In this document: one piece after another, positions 23,764 through 36,254 of the stretch
How the letters are laid out: every line of letters starts with the position of its first letter
Position numbering within the stretch: the stretch's first letter is position 1
NCBI GenBank assembly: GCA_003550325.1
Contig: QKWP01000651.1
Location: forward strand, 165,343 to 229,342
Direction: 5' to 3'
Source: Gigaspora rosea
Lineage: Eukaryota > Glomeromycota > Glomeromycetes > Diversisporales > Gigasporaceae
Length of the DNA: 64,000 bases
Notes under the pieces: generated by a model
The model's input: only the letters and a program-made list of their open reading frames with translations
What the model was told of the DNA's origin: nothing
The model's database searches: none
Position numbers and translations under genes: made by a program

Positions 23764-24446
23764 CTCTTGCATATATATACATATGATGTGGGTAAATATT
23801 TGAAGTATTTATATAAGATATGTTGGTTATTAGTCAAGTCTTTAGTAGACAGATAATTAGTTATAATCTACAATACAACTGATAACTAGTACTTATTATA
23901 GTTTATAATAAAAAACTAGGTTGCTAGTAAATTAGTTTGATCAAAAAAAATATATTTGGCAAAAACTTATATCAATAAAATGAGCTATTAGAAATAGAAA
24001 GTAAATTAAGAAAACTACTGTTTGATACTTTCCTTCAGATAGGGTTTTCTAAGTTCATTTCCCAAATATGTTTTGCCAGAAAATTAAATTATCAGCATTA
24101 TGAGATCACTAAATAATAATTTAAAAAAGTAGTATTAAGAAATTGGGCAGCAATAATTGTTCTCTAAGTGCATGCCATTAAAGCCTATATAATCTGCACT
24201 ATAGATGCAAAAATATTTATATCAATAGGTTATATTCTATTATCAACATGTCTTTGCAATAAGGTGATGTAAATATTTTTCTCTTATAATTTGCACTAAA
24301 CAATTCATAGCTCTCAAATTATAATCTGAAACATCAACTTTGCTTTAACAATTTAAACTTTCTGTGCATCATTTAAATTTTTTATAATAATAGTTAAAAT
24401 TTTAATTTAAATAGATTTTTCTTAAGACAATTACTATTTGTACATA

Positions 24447-24694
24447 GGGTGTTTGAACACGGGTGCATAAAACTAGCCAATATCCTAAAATTTCAATTAT
24501 GAAATCTCTTTTTGGCTTCTAACAAAAAAAATTCCTTGTGAAATTTTGGTATAAACTATACCTCATTCCAATCCCAAATTCACCCTTACCCTAACCATAA
24601 AAAAGGGCTTAATTTTTCGTTCGTAGAAATTGTTTTGATTGGCATGTTACACAAATTTGCATTAATAAAATTAATACCCATGTACCATACACCC
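24447..24694. mobile_element. MITE, ~250 bp, MULE-like cassette
   Basis: Ends GGGTGTTTGAACACGGGT and (minus strand) GGGGTGTATGGTACATGGGT. The interior repeats the shared modules: AGCCAAT, TTCTAACAAAAAAAATTCCT, CCCTTACCCTAACC, and TTGATTGGCATGTTAC near the right end. The TSD is unclear. Confidence 0.6.
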
Positions 24695-25026
24695 CGTGTA
24701 TAATTAGTAAAGATCTTTTCTTAAATATAAAATTAATTTTATAAATTTTTTTATCAGTTACATAAGTTTTTTTTAATATTATTGTTATTTATTTTGTCAT
24801 TTTAATGTCATTTATTAAAATATTTTTATGACTTGTCATTTGATCATGATTTTACATAATTTTTTTTTAATAAATGATATTGTCAATTTAAAATAACATG
24901 TCATTTATATATTGTTATAGAATAGGTTTTAATTTTGGTAGAAATTAGTTTGAAAATTAGAACTTAATAAGGAAATTTTGTAATAACTGTATTTAGTAAT
25001 AGTGATATGCGAAATTGATGTACAAT

Positions 25027-25137
25027 GACACTCAATAACGCTTAGCGACGCTTAATGACGCTTAGTGATGCTTAACGACGCTTAGTGACACTTAATGACG
25101 CTTAGCGACGCTTAACGACGCTTAGCGACGCTTAGCT
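25027..25137. repeat. 10-bp minisatellite (GACGCTTAGC)
   Basis: About eleven units of CGACGCTTAG with small variants (AATGACGCTTAGTGATGCTT). The period equals roughly one helical turn. Downstream is a TATATAAA (25146-25153) and then a C/T-rich stretch up to N25343; no ORF. Confidence 0.8.
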
Positions 25138-25378
25138 CAATAGATATATAAACCCACCTTATTTCCCTTAGTTTTAGACAGATCCAGACATTGTATTTTA
25201 TCTTTACCTTTAGATTATTTATCCTCCTCTCTCATTATTAATAAACTCTTGGGATTTCTAAGGAACAGACACCTTGAAATAGCCCTCTTGTTAATTTAAT
25301 AAACTGTGTATTATCTCTTGTTGTTTTATACCGAACTGCCTCNTTGATTGCGCATATATAAGTATGGGATGTGTCAAT

Positions 25379-26043
25379 AACTTAAGGAACGCTATAGGTT
25401 TGTGTTATATGAATTTTAATATAATAAAATTATAATTATATAACAAATTTAATATATGTTAATATTCCTTAGATGTTTTTTGAGACCTTTTACCAGAAAC
25501 TTTTAAACAAAATTTTTCCACAGAATTATACACATTTAATTCAAAATTTTTATTAAGTTATGCCCCATATCAACCTGCAAGGAATTTTGAGATCCCAAAT
25601 ATAATTTAAACGCGAATATTGCAAAAATCGGTTGAATTAAAGGCATCTATTTCTTTAGTTTTACTTATTAATTTATTTAACATGCTTGATTAATAATTTT
25701 TTTTACATAGCGATGAGAAATTAAAATTAATATAATCGAAAAACCATTTAATTTCGCTTATTATTGTAGTGCAAAGCTTTTCAATATTTTATATTCACAT
25801 GTATAAATTATACTTCAACGTTGTAAATGTTTAAATTTTAATGAAATATACATAATATGATAAAATTGCTAAAGCAGTTTTAGTGCAATCTTAATTAAAT
25901 GTGAATAAGATTTATACACTGACTCCAGGTGCGTATATAGTCGGTCAAGTAATTGAAATCAGAAATGTCATTAGTGGCCGTGGAATATTATAGCTTACGA
26001 CATTAATAACAATACTTATCAGTATATTTTTACTTACAGTGAC
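25379..26043. other. AT-rich, no gene seen
   Basis: Nothing recognisable as coding, RNA or element ends in this stretch. Confidence 0.4.
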
Positions 26044-26045
26044 TA

Positions 26046-26217
26046 CACGTCTTTCTGGTTATAATGACATTTTTGAGTCATTAGTAAAAAATTTCTAAAT
26101 ATCGATACAGTGAGTTATACCGACATTTTATTAAATTTTTGAAAAAAAATGTCGGTATATAAAGATTTTACTATGATTATCGTTATATCCAGATGTCGGT
26201 ATAACCAGAGCGACGTG
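26046..26217. mobile_element. Tc1/mariner-like MITE, ~172 bp
   Basis: TA at both sides (26044-26045, 26218-26219). Inverted ends CACGTCTTTCTGGTTATA and (minus strand) CACGTCGCTCTGGTTATA. Inside, TATACCGACATTTT and AAAATGTCGGTATA form a second perfect hairpin. Confidence 0.6.
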
Positions 26218-27122
26218 TATTTAATCGAATTTACTTTATCAAACTCCTTTAAATTTATCAGAGCGTTTCCTACAAATTCGAACTATTCCAACAATCAATG
26301 TCACATTCCACATTCAATGAGTATAGAGAACAATATTTTGTGACGATGAATGGTAATTTTGTCAAAAATAAAATAATTGACGAACCTATAAAAGGTATTA
26401 AAGATAGTATATAGATCCTCAATTCAGGTAATATTTTTATTTATAAATTTTTTTCTTTTTTTTTAAAAAAAAATTTTATTATTTGCACTATTCATTAGAC
26501 CTTTGAATAACTTAGATAATAAAAGGATACAAATTGATGGTTCGCATTATATTTGTGTGCATTTAATATACATTACATGTTCTCATTAAATTTCCTTGTA
26601 TATAAAGCTACTACAATCTTAGTGTATCTCACTGTAGACGTTTCCAAAAAATTTTCTCAATATAATCAATCAGTATACATTAATATTCTATTGAATGAAT
26701 TAGCGCATAAAGTGCCGGTCCGTCGTTTCCGCTTAAGTTCAAATAAATAATAATGCAAATTATTTCACAATCAAATTGCTATTTCAATTCGCATAAGCAG
26801 CACAAATAATGAAAATGAAAGGGCTGCACCGAGGTATTTTCAAACTTAACCGATATGATTAGTTGCAAAAATATTACTACCTTCTCTAGTGGTGTGACAT
26901 GACCTACGACTTTAAACCCAATTTGTAAGTAAATCTTCTCAAAAAAAAAAAAATAATAAAAAAATAAAAAGTAAAAAAAATTTAAAGTTGCATTTCGTAT
27001 CATAGGAAACGCATGGAATAAATATAAGGTTTATTACTCTCCAGAATGGTGATTTTTATAATATTTTGTTCATTGTCTCGAATTTTTAATTTTCAGATGA
27101 ATTTATTTTATCATAGAAATAG

Positions 27123-27165
27123 GTACGTACGTACGTACGTACGTACGAATTGTACGTACCGGTAC
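27123..27165. repeat. (GTAC/TACG)n microsatellite
   Basis: Perfect GTAC-phase tetranucleotide run, partly interrupted on its right side. A second short run lies at 27791-27811. Both flank the upstream region of the binding-protein gene. Confidence 0.85.
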
Positions 27166-27904
27166 AATATGTGCAGTTTATTTTAGCTCACTTTTGTGTT
27201 CTATCTTTGGAAGTTTTTCAAGTTCGGACCAACCCGTAGAGGTTCTATTGGTTAAGATTAAGTATTGGCAATCATCTAATCCATAAATAGCAATGGACAA
27301 GTACAAGAAATTTTAGCGTAACAAATTATTATTATTTTTAATTATACGGAAACTTAATTCTAAATGTCAGAATTCGTAGTATGTAACACACAATTAATTA
27401 ATTAGCTAAAATGGACAGGTAAAATTATGGTTATGATTTGATCAAAACCGGTTGTAACCCGTTGAAAAAAAAAATTGATTACGTAAATATTGGGATTCGT
27501 GATCCCTGTATATCTAAGAAGTTATTCTTAATTAACGTAATTTTCTGTCGATACTATGAAACTTGATGCATTCATAACTATTAGAGTATTAGGTACATGC
27601 GTGCATACCTTCTGAAAAAGTGGTTATCTTACCAAATACAAAAATTTGTATTTAACTTGTGAGAAAAAAAAAAGCCGATCAACCGACGTAGGCTAATTTA
27701 CGGAATACCCTATTCTCATGTAATGTGTAATAAATAAAATTTCTTTTAAATTTATGGTTAATTATTGTAACAAATAAATATATGCATATGTACGTACGTA
27801 CGTACGTTAGCGTATAAAATGGTTACGCAGAATAACAAAAAATAAGTTTTTTAACCGTTATAAAATAATGTATTAAAATCAGTATTGCTCTTTACTTTTC
27901 TTAC

Positions 27905-30094
27905 ATGACTTATAAAATGTTTGACTTCAAACAATTTTACGTTCAATTAATTTACGTTTTAATACTCCTGATTCTTACGGCCAAAAGTAATGATGCTGCT
28001 GGAAATTTACCCCCTGGAAATTGTGTGCAAACCTATGATAGTGGGACGGACTATTTTCCTTCCAAGGTTGAAGGTAATTATTATTATTAAATTGCGAAAG
28101 ATAAAATGCTGATAATAAATGAACTTGCTTCTAAATTTTTATTCCTTATTCGTTAATTTCTTTAATTAGTTACTACTGCTACTTTATTCAACATAAAGTA
28201 TAATAATAACTATAAACTTGTCACAAACATTGCCACCAAGGAAACTTTTGCACTTGTTCAATGTGGAACTCCTGTTCCAACTGGTTTACCAGCCGGCACA
28301 AAAGTCTTTAATATATCTCTTAATAATGTTGCTATCTTGGATACCTCTGTTGTACCTTTTCTCGAGGTATGAAAATTACTAATTTTTTTTAAATATTCTA
28401 GTGTATAACGGTGGGGAGTAATTCTGTAGCACCGTAATGTTGTAATGCTGTTATGTTGAACTGTCGTAATACCATTAAACTTCAAAAATACTTTCGTGTT
28501 TAAAATGATTTTACAAATTAGATAAAAGTCTTTCTATGACTGTGTTATACACAAAACAAATGAGTGAAAAGATTAAAATGAAACAAAAAAATTTTTGACA
28601 GCAAACAAATTTGGATTCAATCACATTTGAGGTTATTTATTGACCGTTATATAAATAAGTTTATAAAAATGGTTTAATACTGATATAAATAGATGTAAGG
28701 TATGTTCTTATTGATTATTTTCTAATGTTTAATTAATTTGATTCTAATCTTAATAAAATTTTTTTAAATTTCTAAAAATAGGCACTTCCTTATCAATTAA
28801 TTCATTCAAATTAAACTTCTTTTGAAAAGATAGCAAGGGTTATAAAAAAATTATATATGAATATTTGCTGGATAACATTACTTAAATTACCTATTACGGC
28901 ATTATGGCGTTACGACATTATTGCATTATGGCATTATGGCATTATTATTTACAGATACTATGCCGTAATTCAATAATTCTATCACCAACTATATTCTAAT
29001 GTCGATTAATAATAATTTCTTCTTAATTAATTTTCAGGCCCTTGGTCTTAGATCCCATATTACCGCTTTGGGTTCTTCTTTTGTATCTTCACCTTGTCTT
29101 CAAGCCCTTATGCCTAATTTGACAATCATTTCTACGACTAACATGACACTTAAAGCTCAACAACTTTTAAATATTGATGCTGTATTCGATTCAGAAGCCA
29201 ATTCTTCTGATCAAAAAACAATTAGTATTTCTTCCTTCTCTGACCCTGGTCCACTTAATAGAGCAGAGTGGATAAAATTTTATTCAACCTTTTTCAATCT
29301 TGAAGATAAAGCTAACGCTTTTTATGAACAAATAAGTGGCAATTACAATTGTCTAAAAAAACTACCCTCTTCTAATAATCGTCCTACGGTGGCTTGGGTT
29401 GGCTACAATGAACCATCATCTTTTAATAATAATACTGCTTCTTGGACAATCAATGATGCATCCTTCAAAAAAATTTTTACTGAAGATGCTGGTGGCACTT
29501 ATTTCAACATTACTACTCGTTCATATTCTACAAGTTCATCTTTCCTTTCTGCTATCGCCAATGTTGATATTTTAATTGATGAAACTTTAACTGGTCCCAA
29601 TATATATGCTGTTGACAACAACTTTAATATAACTTCTAATGATCAATATAAGTTTGTTAAAAATAAGGCTATTTACAGAGAAGATGGTTTATCTAATCCA
29701 AGTAATGGAATGGATTGGTTTGAAAGTGCTTATTTATTAGCTGATAATCTTTTGGAGGATATGATGAATGTAATCAATCCTGATTTACCTACAAAAGATT
29801 ATAAAAGAGTTTGGCTAAGAAATGTTGCAAAGGACGAACCTATAAAAATTGCTAGTGCCAATAATTGTTCTGATGTATCAGCTGCTTTAACGGTACGCTT
29901 TATTATTATTTATTATTCTAAAATTAATCTAATTAATCTAATTATAATTTTATCTATTTTAATCTTTTTAGGATAATGCTGTTCAATGTTCTTCAATCAA
30001 ACCTACAACTAAAAGTGCAGCTGCAACCAACTCCCCAAATTCTTCTATTTTATTGTTGTTTACTGTTTTTATCTTTATCAAATTAATTACCTAA
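27905..30094 (+). CDS. Secreted, GPI-anchored class III periplasmic-binding-protein-like (TroA/siderophore-type) protein, 4 exons
   Basis: Exons 27905-28073, 28170-28366, 29038-29892 and 29972-30094 join in frame through GTAATT...TTAG, GTATGA...TTTCAG and GTACGC...TTTTAG introns to give about 447 residues. An in-frame ATG at 27917 is an equally good start. Residues 1-30 (MFDFKQFYVQLIYVLILLIL) are a signal peptide. The C-terminus, from about residue 418, is Ser/Ala/Asn-rich and ends in a hydrophobic tail, SSILLLFTVFIFIKLIT, a GPI-attachment signature. In between, the pattern VPFLEALGLRSHITALGS, then LLNIDAVFDSE, then EWIKFYSTFFNLEDKANAFY, then RPTVAWVGY, is typical of the Fe-siderophore/cobalamin/metal binding-protein fold of bacterial ABC importers. 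About seven N-glycosylation sequons fit a cell-surface protein. Likely role: capture of a metal chelate or other small ligand at the wall; the ligand is unknown. Intron 2 (671 bp) is swollen by repeats. No stops or frameshifts seen. Confidence 0.8.
28367..29037. repeat. Repeat-filled intron 2 of the binding-protein gene
   Basis: Contains GGCATTATGGC and GTAATGTTGTAATGCTGT motifs in both orientations (28430-28470, 28890-28950). They probably derive from a short inserted element. The other two introns are under 100 bp. Confidence 0.5.
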
Positions 30095-32870
30095 ATATCA
30101 TTTATTAAAGATTATTGTAAATCAATTCATATCAAATTCATTATGAGCTGGAGTAATAATATATATTATTAATAAAGGGTCAATGTGAAGTAATATATAA
30201 TAAAAAATATTTCAAATTAAAGACAAAAAATTTTCACTATCGTGAAATAAGAATATAACAAATATAGAATTACTGGTACCTTTACAATTCTAAATCTCTA
30301 ATAAATGAATTTTTAACAAAGTTAAACACTATATCTATTAATTAGGTTAAAAGAACTATAATTATCAATAATTTTCTATATTATATCTGATTTAAAATTT
30401 TGGTTGGCTAGTAAAATTTAGAGTAATTTTTGAAGCATGAAAATTACACTCTTGACTCATTAAACGTTTTTTAATAACCATGTAATCTCTTTGATTAATC
30501 TCATTGATAAACCACATAATTCAAAAATTTACACACTTACTATATATATAATTTTATGGTTTACTTGTACTCCAAAATTCTTTGAAATTTGATATATATA
30601 TAATTCCAGTTTAAAAGATAATAATTCCAATGATTTCCCAATTCTGTGGTTATAATATCCGTTTATATAATAGTTCTTGAGTTAATCGACCAAACAATAA
30701 TAAAAATTTCAGTTTTCTTCATCTAAATTTCTACAAACTTTGTGCGAATGCAACATTAATTGAGGCAATTTTCAAATTTACAGATTAATAAAATTTCAAA
30801 TGGTCTTAAAAATGGAAACTTGCCAGATAACTATTTTGAAAACTTCATTTAAAGTTTGAAAAATGACAATATCAGAACTTTCTATAAAATAAAATATAAC
30901 TTCTAGCCAATCTAGCCAATCGCAAGTTAGTGTTTAATAGATTCCTGATTCCCAGATTTCCACGGTGTGATGTATGAAATTTGCTGATTACAGCAATTTG
31001 GAAAAAGATAAATTATTCTAAGTTTGCTTTTAGGTTATTATTGCAAAGTGTCCAAGATAATGCCATAAATTTATTCGCACTCAAAAAAAACTTATACCAA
31101 CCCCTCAAAATAGTAGACCACATGAATTAGACGCAATTGCAGGATCTCTATTAATCAAACACGATCTTTTTTTTCAAATTGTTAGACTGTATCTATTATT
31201 TTAAATTCTCTTTCATGATATAACTCTCAGCAGTGTAATATACCTGGAATCTATTAAAATGGTTCAAATTAGTAGGATTATTAGACCCGGTCTTCTATGT
31301 AGAGACACAGAAAATTGGGACATAAATACTTTTTTTAAAAAAACTGATGACCTATATACTAAATGTAATTTTCAAATGTAATTTTCTTAAAACAACTTAG
31401 ACATATAATCTTTGTAAAATAGAGGCCATAAGCATAACCGTTACTCCAACCGATAGTGATTTGATTATCGGGTTATTTGTATTATATAGCGCTTTTAGTG
31501 AGATTCCAAGACTGCTCAAATAATTTTTAATAAATAGTTGGAGACTTGCGATTTGTATTTAGCCATTCTAAAGAAATATGTTTTAGCCGCAGAGCCAATA
31601 TATATTTGGAAGTATTATAATAGATAGAATTTTTAGCAGTAGCTAAATACAGCGTTTTAGTATTTATGTTACACGTGTTGTAAGCATTAATTCTCCTGGT
31701 ATATATGATGGTTGATGGGTTTAATTCTAAAAGTGATAAACATAATGGAGAATGTAGAAATTGCAATTGATATAACACTTCTTTTGCTCGGTGTCAGACA
31801 TGTAACCCTCAGAAGACATTACAAAGATGGTGAGCGGAAATAGGAATATCGATAATTTAATTGTATTAAAGAATTTCAAACTTAAAGCTACAAAATTATA
31901 AAAATTTAATAGAATAGATCCTTTTTACGCACGATTACGTAGATTTAGTGGAAAATGCACACAATTACTTATACTGCCATGTATAAATTGCACTTAAAAT
32001 TTTGGCTAGTTTGCAAAACTTATTAGAAATGCTAAAAGAAGGCCATGATTATTACGTCAAAGAAAAATTTTAAATAGTGAAAGATGATTAGTTAGTTATC
32101 ATTCTGGTCAACAAACTTTTTGTCCAAAGTTATTTTTTCGTACTGGTTTATCAACTATTAGAGTCAATAAAAAAGCTCCCAACAGGCGCATGACAAATTT
32201 TATGTTCGAATTTTCTTTGTTCTATTTTTGTACTGTATTAATATTCCTTACTATATTTGTTAGCTCTACTATATAGAATGGCTGTACATGGGTTTAGGAA
32301 CACAGATCGTGGTGTGAGGATTGACCTTGGTCCAGGACTACCGATCTTGGTTTGAGACCACAGATTTCGGTTTCAAACCATGGCAGACTAAAATGTATAA
32401 ATATATAATGCCTAAACTAAATAAAGGAAATGGAGAATTCGGCCTGAGTCATTATGAATTAATAAATAACGTCCTTATGAATCGAATACTAACTAAATAC
32501 ATTCCTTAATAACCCACTATCATTTACTCCATTCAGCATAACCTATCCTTGTAACCATGAGCCAATTCGACCTCACGTTAGCCATGTCTCTACAACAATA
32601 GCAACCGCATAAAAAATCAGCGGACATGTGATGATCTGCGCTAAAATTCCATTGAGCAAAAATAAATCGCAGGCATTTTTCGCTAATTTTCGTTATTATA
32701 GAGTAATGGTGAGCATTCAGACAACGTTAATAGGAGCCATGTAGCAAAATTTGTACTGTAATATTGGGTGATTCATTGATGATCTTAAAAGCGCATCATT
32801 TTTATCTATACCATGAAAAGCAAATGCGCCTTCTCGACATTTTTTGTTAATGCGAACCCATCTTCGAATT
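30095..32870. other. Intergenic, no gene recognised
   Basis: The small ORFs here (for instance 83 codons at 31527-31778, minus) have no recognisable motif. A GGTTTGAGACCA / GGTTTCAAACCA direct and inverted cluster is at about 32340-32385. Confidence 0.45.
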
Positions 32871-33530
32871 CCCTATAAGAAAGTGATACGGGTTGTGGTA
32901 CGGATTTGGTGTCGGGAATACTCGAAATGACACGGATCTTGTGGCACGCACAGGAACGTTTTACGGAATGGCACGGTAAAAATGGCACGGACATTACGGC
33001 AAAGAGTGGCACGTAATATCACGTCATATGAAATGGCACGTTCTGATGACACGTATGTGTACGTTACACACGTGTTGGCTCGTGATACGTGTTGGCTCGT
33101 TTCGTGAAAAGAGATCAGTATGGGATTTTTTTTTTTAAAAAAAAAGAGCGATATCTCATGATTTCACTGATGAAGCTTCCCTGTGTGTCTTAACAAAAAA
33201 AATTCCTTACAAAATTTTGCTTCATATGCAGTTAGCTTGTTCATCTTATATTGATTACTTATGTAAATTTATGTTTTAATAGTTAATCCACATCGTTATC
33301 GCGGTAACACGTGAATTTACCGTGCCAAATCCCGTGCCGATTCGACTAGAAACTACTGCAAAACCCAGCCATTTACGGTCCAATTGGCACGGGCATACGG
33401 TCCCACACGGTCCACGGAATCCGTACCAATTCGGACCATATCCGTACAAATCCGGATCTTGACCCGTGCCACAAATGCCCGTACCTATCCGATGCAAACC
33501 GTGCCGATCCGGTCCAATTTGCTTATAGGG
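32871..33530. mobile_element. TIR element with many CACGG motifs, copy A
   Basis: Ends CCCTATAAGAAAGTGATACG and (minus strand) CCCTATAAGCAAATTGGACC. Both subterminal regions, about 150-200 bp each, are studded with GGCACGG / CCGTGCC and are far richer in G+C than the window. The core holds TAACAAAAAAAATTCCTT. Short ORFs in these ends are GC-rich frames, not genes. Confidence 0.7.
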
Positions 33531-33661
33531 ATTTTTGATTCAAAATCAAAGTGCCAGTTTATATGTATTTCACTTTTCACCCACATTGATATAATAATTT
33601 ATCGAGATATTTTAAAGACTAATTTTTAAACGTATGCGTTCTAAAAAATAGATCAACAGAA

Positions 33662-34306
33662 CCCTATAAGAAAGTGGTACGGGTTGTGGTACGGGTTGGT
33701 GTCGGGAATGCTCGAAATGGCACGGATCTTGTGGCACATACAGGAACGTTTTACTGAATGGCACGGTAAAAATGGCACGGACATTGCGGCAAAGGGTGGC
33801 ACGTAATATCACGTCATATCTGATATGAAATGGCACGTTCAGATGACACGTATCTGTACGTTACACACGTGTTGGCTCGTTTCGTGGAGAGCGAAAGATC
33901 AGTAAGGATTTTTTTTAAAAAATGAGCGATATCTCATGATTTCACTAATGAAGCTTCCCTGTGTGTCTTAACAAAAACAATTCCTTACAAAATTTTGCTT
34001 CATATGCAGTTAGCTTATTCATTTTATATTGATTACTTATGTAAATTTATGTTTTAATAGTTAATCACATCGTTATCGCGGTGGCACGTGAATTTACGTT
34101 CATTACCCGTGCCAAATCCCGTGCCGATTCGACTAGTAAACTGCTGCAAAACCCCGAGCCATTTACGGTCCAATTGGCACGGGCTCACGGTCCCGCACGG
34201 TCCACCGAACCCGAACAAACTCGGGCCATACCCGTACAAATCCGGCCTTGACCCGTGCCTATCCGATTTCATCCCGTGCCTATACGGTACATTTTTTCTT
34301 ATAGGG
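33662..34306. mobile_element. TIR element with many CACGG motifs, copy B
   Basis: Head-to-tail second copy of the preceding element, 131 bp further on, with termini CCCTATAAGAAAGTGGTACG and (minus strand) CCCTATAAGAAAAAATGTAC. The two copies are highly similar through the core (ATGAAGCTTCCCTGTGTGTC) and differ by substitutions and small indels. Confidence 0.7.
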
Positions 34307-34763
34307 AAAAGATTGGTTTTATAATCACATGATTTGTTTATGCAGTAATTGATATTTAAAAATAATTTTCACTTCCCATCGCCCATTATTGCTTTTTTTG
34401 ATTTTTTAACTTTGGGGCTGATTCTTGTAAACAAAATTTCATTATTTTGATTTACATTTTTTACAGGAGGGTACCCAAATTTCCGGGTCGGACACGTCGG
34501 ATTTAGGTCGGCGTTTAGTTCTAGTATTTTAACATGTCCTATAGCAGAATTATCACTGGGCATTTTTTACTTACTGAATGGATATGATTTCATAAGTAAA
34601 ATATTTAATGATCTCGGGCAAAATTGATCAATTCCGAAGTCTTCCGACCCGGAATATTGAGGACCCCTGTATGAGTGGACAGTGAACCCAGTGATGCAAT
34701 CTTACGTTTATGATACTCCTGCACATACTTTTTTGATACTCCTAAATGTACCCCAAAAATTTT

Positions 34764-35246
34764 ATTACTTTTTTGAGACACGGCGATTTTAAAAAGGTCA
34801 CGTGACCGCTGCGATTAAAATTGACCAATGGAATTGCAGGTAAGATTCTAATAAAAGGCTTAAGTTTTTTTAATCGGAACTATTTTTTTTATTATGTCAT
34901 TATTATTTGAATTTCTAATAAGAGTTGCAGAGATGAAAATTACCATTCCAATAGTAGTAAACACATCAAAATTGGCTTAGTGTATCACGAGATATGAGTA
35001 AAAAAATTTTCGCTAATTTTTAGTTTTTTAAAAAAACAATTCGCGAAAATTTTTTTACTCATATCTCGTGATACACTAAGCCAATTTTGATCTATTGGAA
35101 TGGTCTTATTAGAAATTCCAATAATAATGACATAATAAAAAAAATTAGTTCCGATTAAAAAAAACTTTAATGCAATTCCATTGGTCGATTTTAATAGTGA
35201 CGGTCACGTGACTTTTTTAAAATCGCCATGTCTCAAAAAAGTAAGT
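34764..35246. mobile_element. Foldback element with ~235-bp arms
   Basis: Long inverted repeat centred near 35027: CATATCTCGTGATACACTAA, then CCAATTTTGAT, then ATTCCATTGGTC, then CACGTGAC, then CGCCATGTCTCAAAAAAGTA on the right, with close inverse counterparts on the left. Both arms keep CACGTGAC. Only about 30 bp of spacer separates the arms. Non-coding. Confidence 0.75.
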
Positions 35247-36254
35247 CAAAAACATAAGATTTGCCCCAGTGATCATCACATCACGTGAAATCATGCAATT
35301 ACGTCATTTGTTTACTAGCACTGGCCTAACAGCTAACCTATATTATCACACTAACCCTAACTTAGGCCGAATTATTAATAATGTGAAGTAATGATCATGA
35401 AGGGTTAACTGTTCTTGAAACTACTCCAAACAGTTATCCGGATTGCTAACATCTCTACACTTTTATTAAAAATAATTTTCATATATAGTTCTAATTTTGT
35501 AAAATATCTTAACAACTACCGTATTTGATAAAAATTTTTATTTGAATTTTCTATATTTGTAAAATTCAAATAAAATAATATATCTTTATTAAAAAATTTT
35601 AAAGTTTGTATTATTTTAATAATTTTAGATAATTGGTTAATGTAATTTTAGCAATTCTCATAAAATTTTAGTAATAAGAAAGGTAATATTTGCTCAAGCA
35701 TCATCCTTGCTATGACTTGTTGATAATTGTAATGATCAATTGCTTCGATAGAACAAAGATAAAGATCTCAAACAGTGCTTTAGCAACTTTTAAATAGGTT
35801 ACTAAATGATAACGAAATTTTGTAATGATATAAAAACATAAAAATATCATTATGTCAGAATAAAAAGCATCAGCTATTGACTGACGCTAAAATTTGAAAA
35901 GTTTATACAATATACCATACGTACTGTATTTTTAAATTCCGTACTGGACTTAAAATCATTTGATATCTCATATGAATAAAATTACTAATTAAATTTGGGA
36001 TTTAAACATAAATAGAGAAAAAGGATAACGATAAAATAGAAGTGACTTAACAAAAATTTATCAAAAATTTATTTAACCTTTTTTCGAAAAATATACTAAA
36101 AAAAATTTTTATATATATTTTTTTTTATTGCTTTAAGTGTTTATGATCTCCACTAGGCGTATACTTATTTGCACAAAGAAAATGCTAAAATAAAGAAAAA
36201 CAAGTGTCAAAATCAATGCAGAAGCCCTAATTAAAAGTGTCAGAAATGCATATG

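Larger units (their letters stand above)
21940..25378. other. 3.37-kb block bounded by Ns and a 35-bp direct repeat
   Basis: Bases 21940-21974 (beginning TTGATTGCGCATATATAAGT) are identical to 25344-25378. The first copy ends at N21975 and the second begins after N25343. The simplest reading is that two contigs overlapping by 35 bp were separated by a wrongly placed contig (21976-25342). Confidence 0.85.

Noticed and set aside
25146-25342. LTR-like end (TATATAAA, AATAAA signals, C/T-rich finish)
   Set aside because: No TG...CA boundary, primer site or partner visible, and the sequence stops at an N; too weak to call.
32806-34324. Several GC-rich ORFs of 68-81 codons on both strands
   Set aside because: Both strands and several frames are open at once because of repeated CACGG motifs in element ends.
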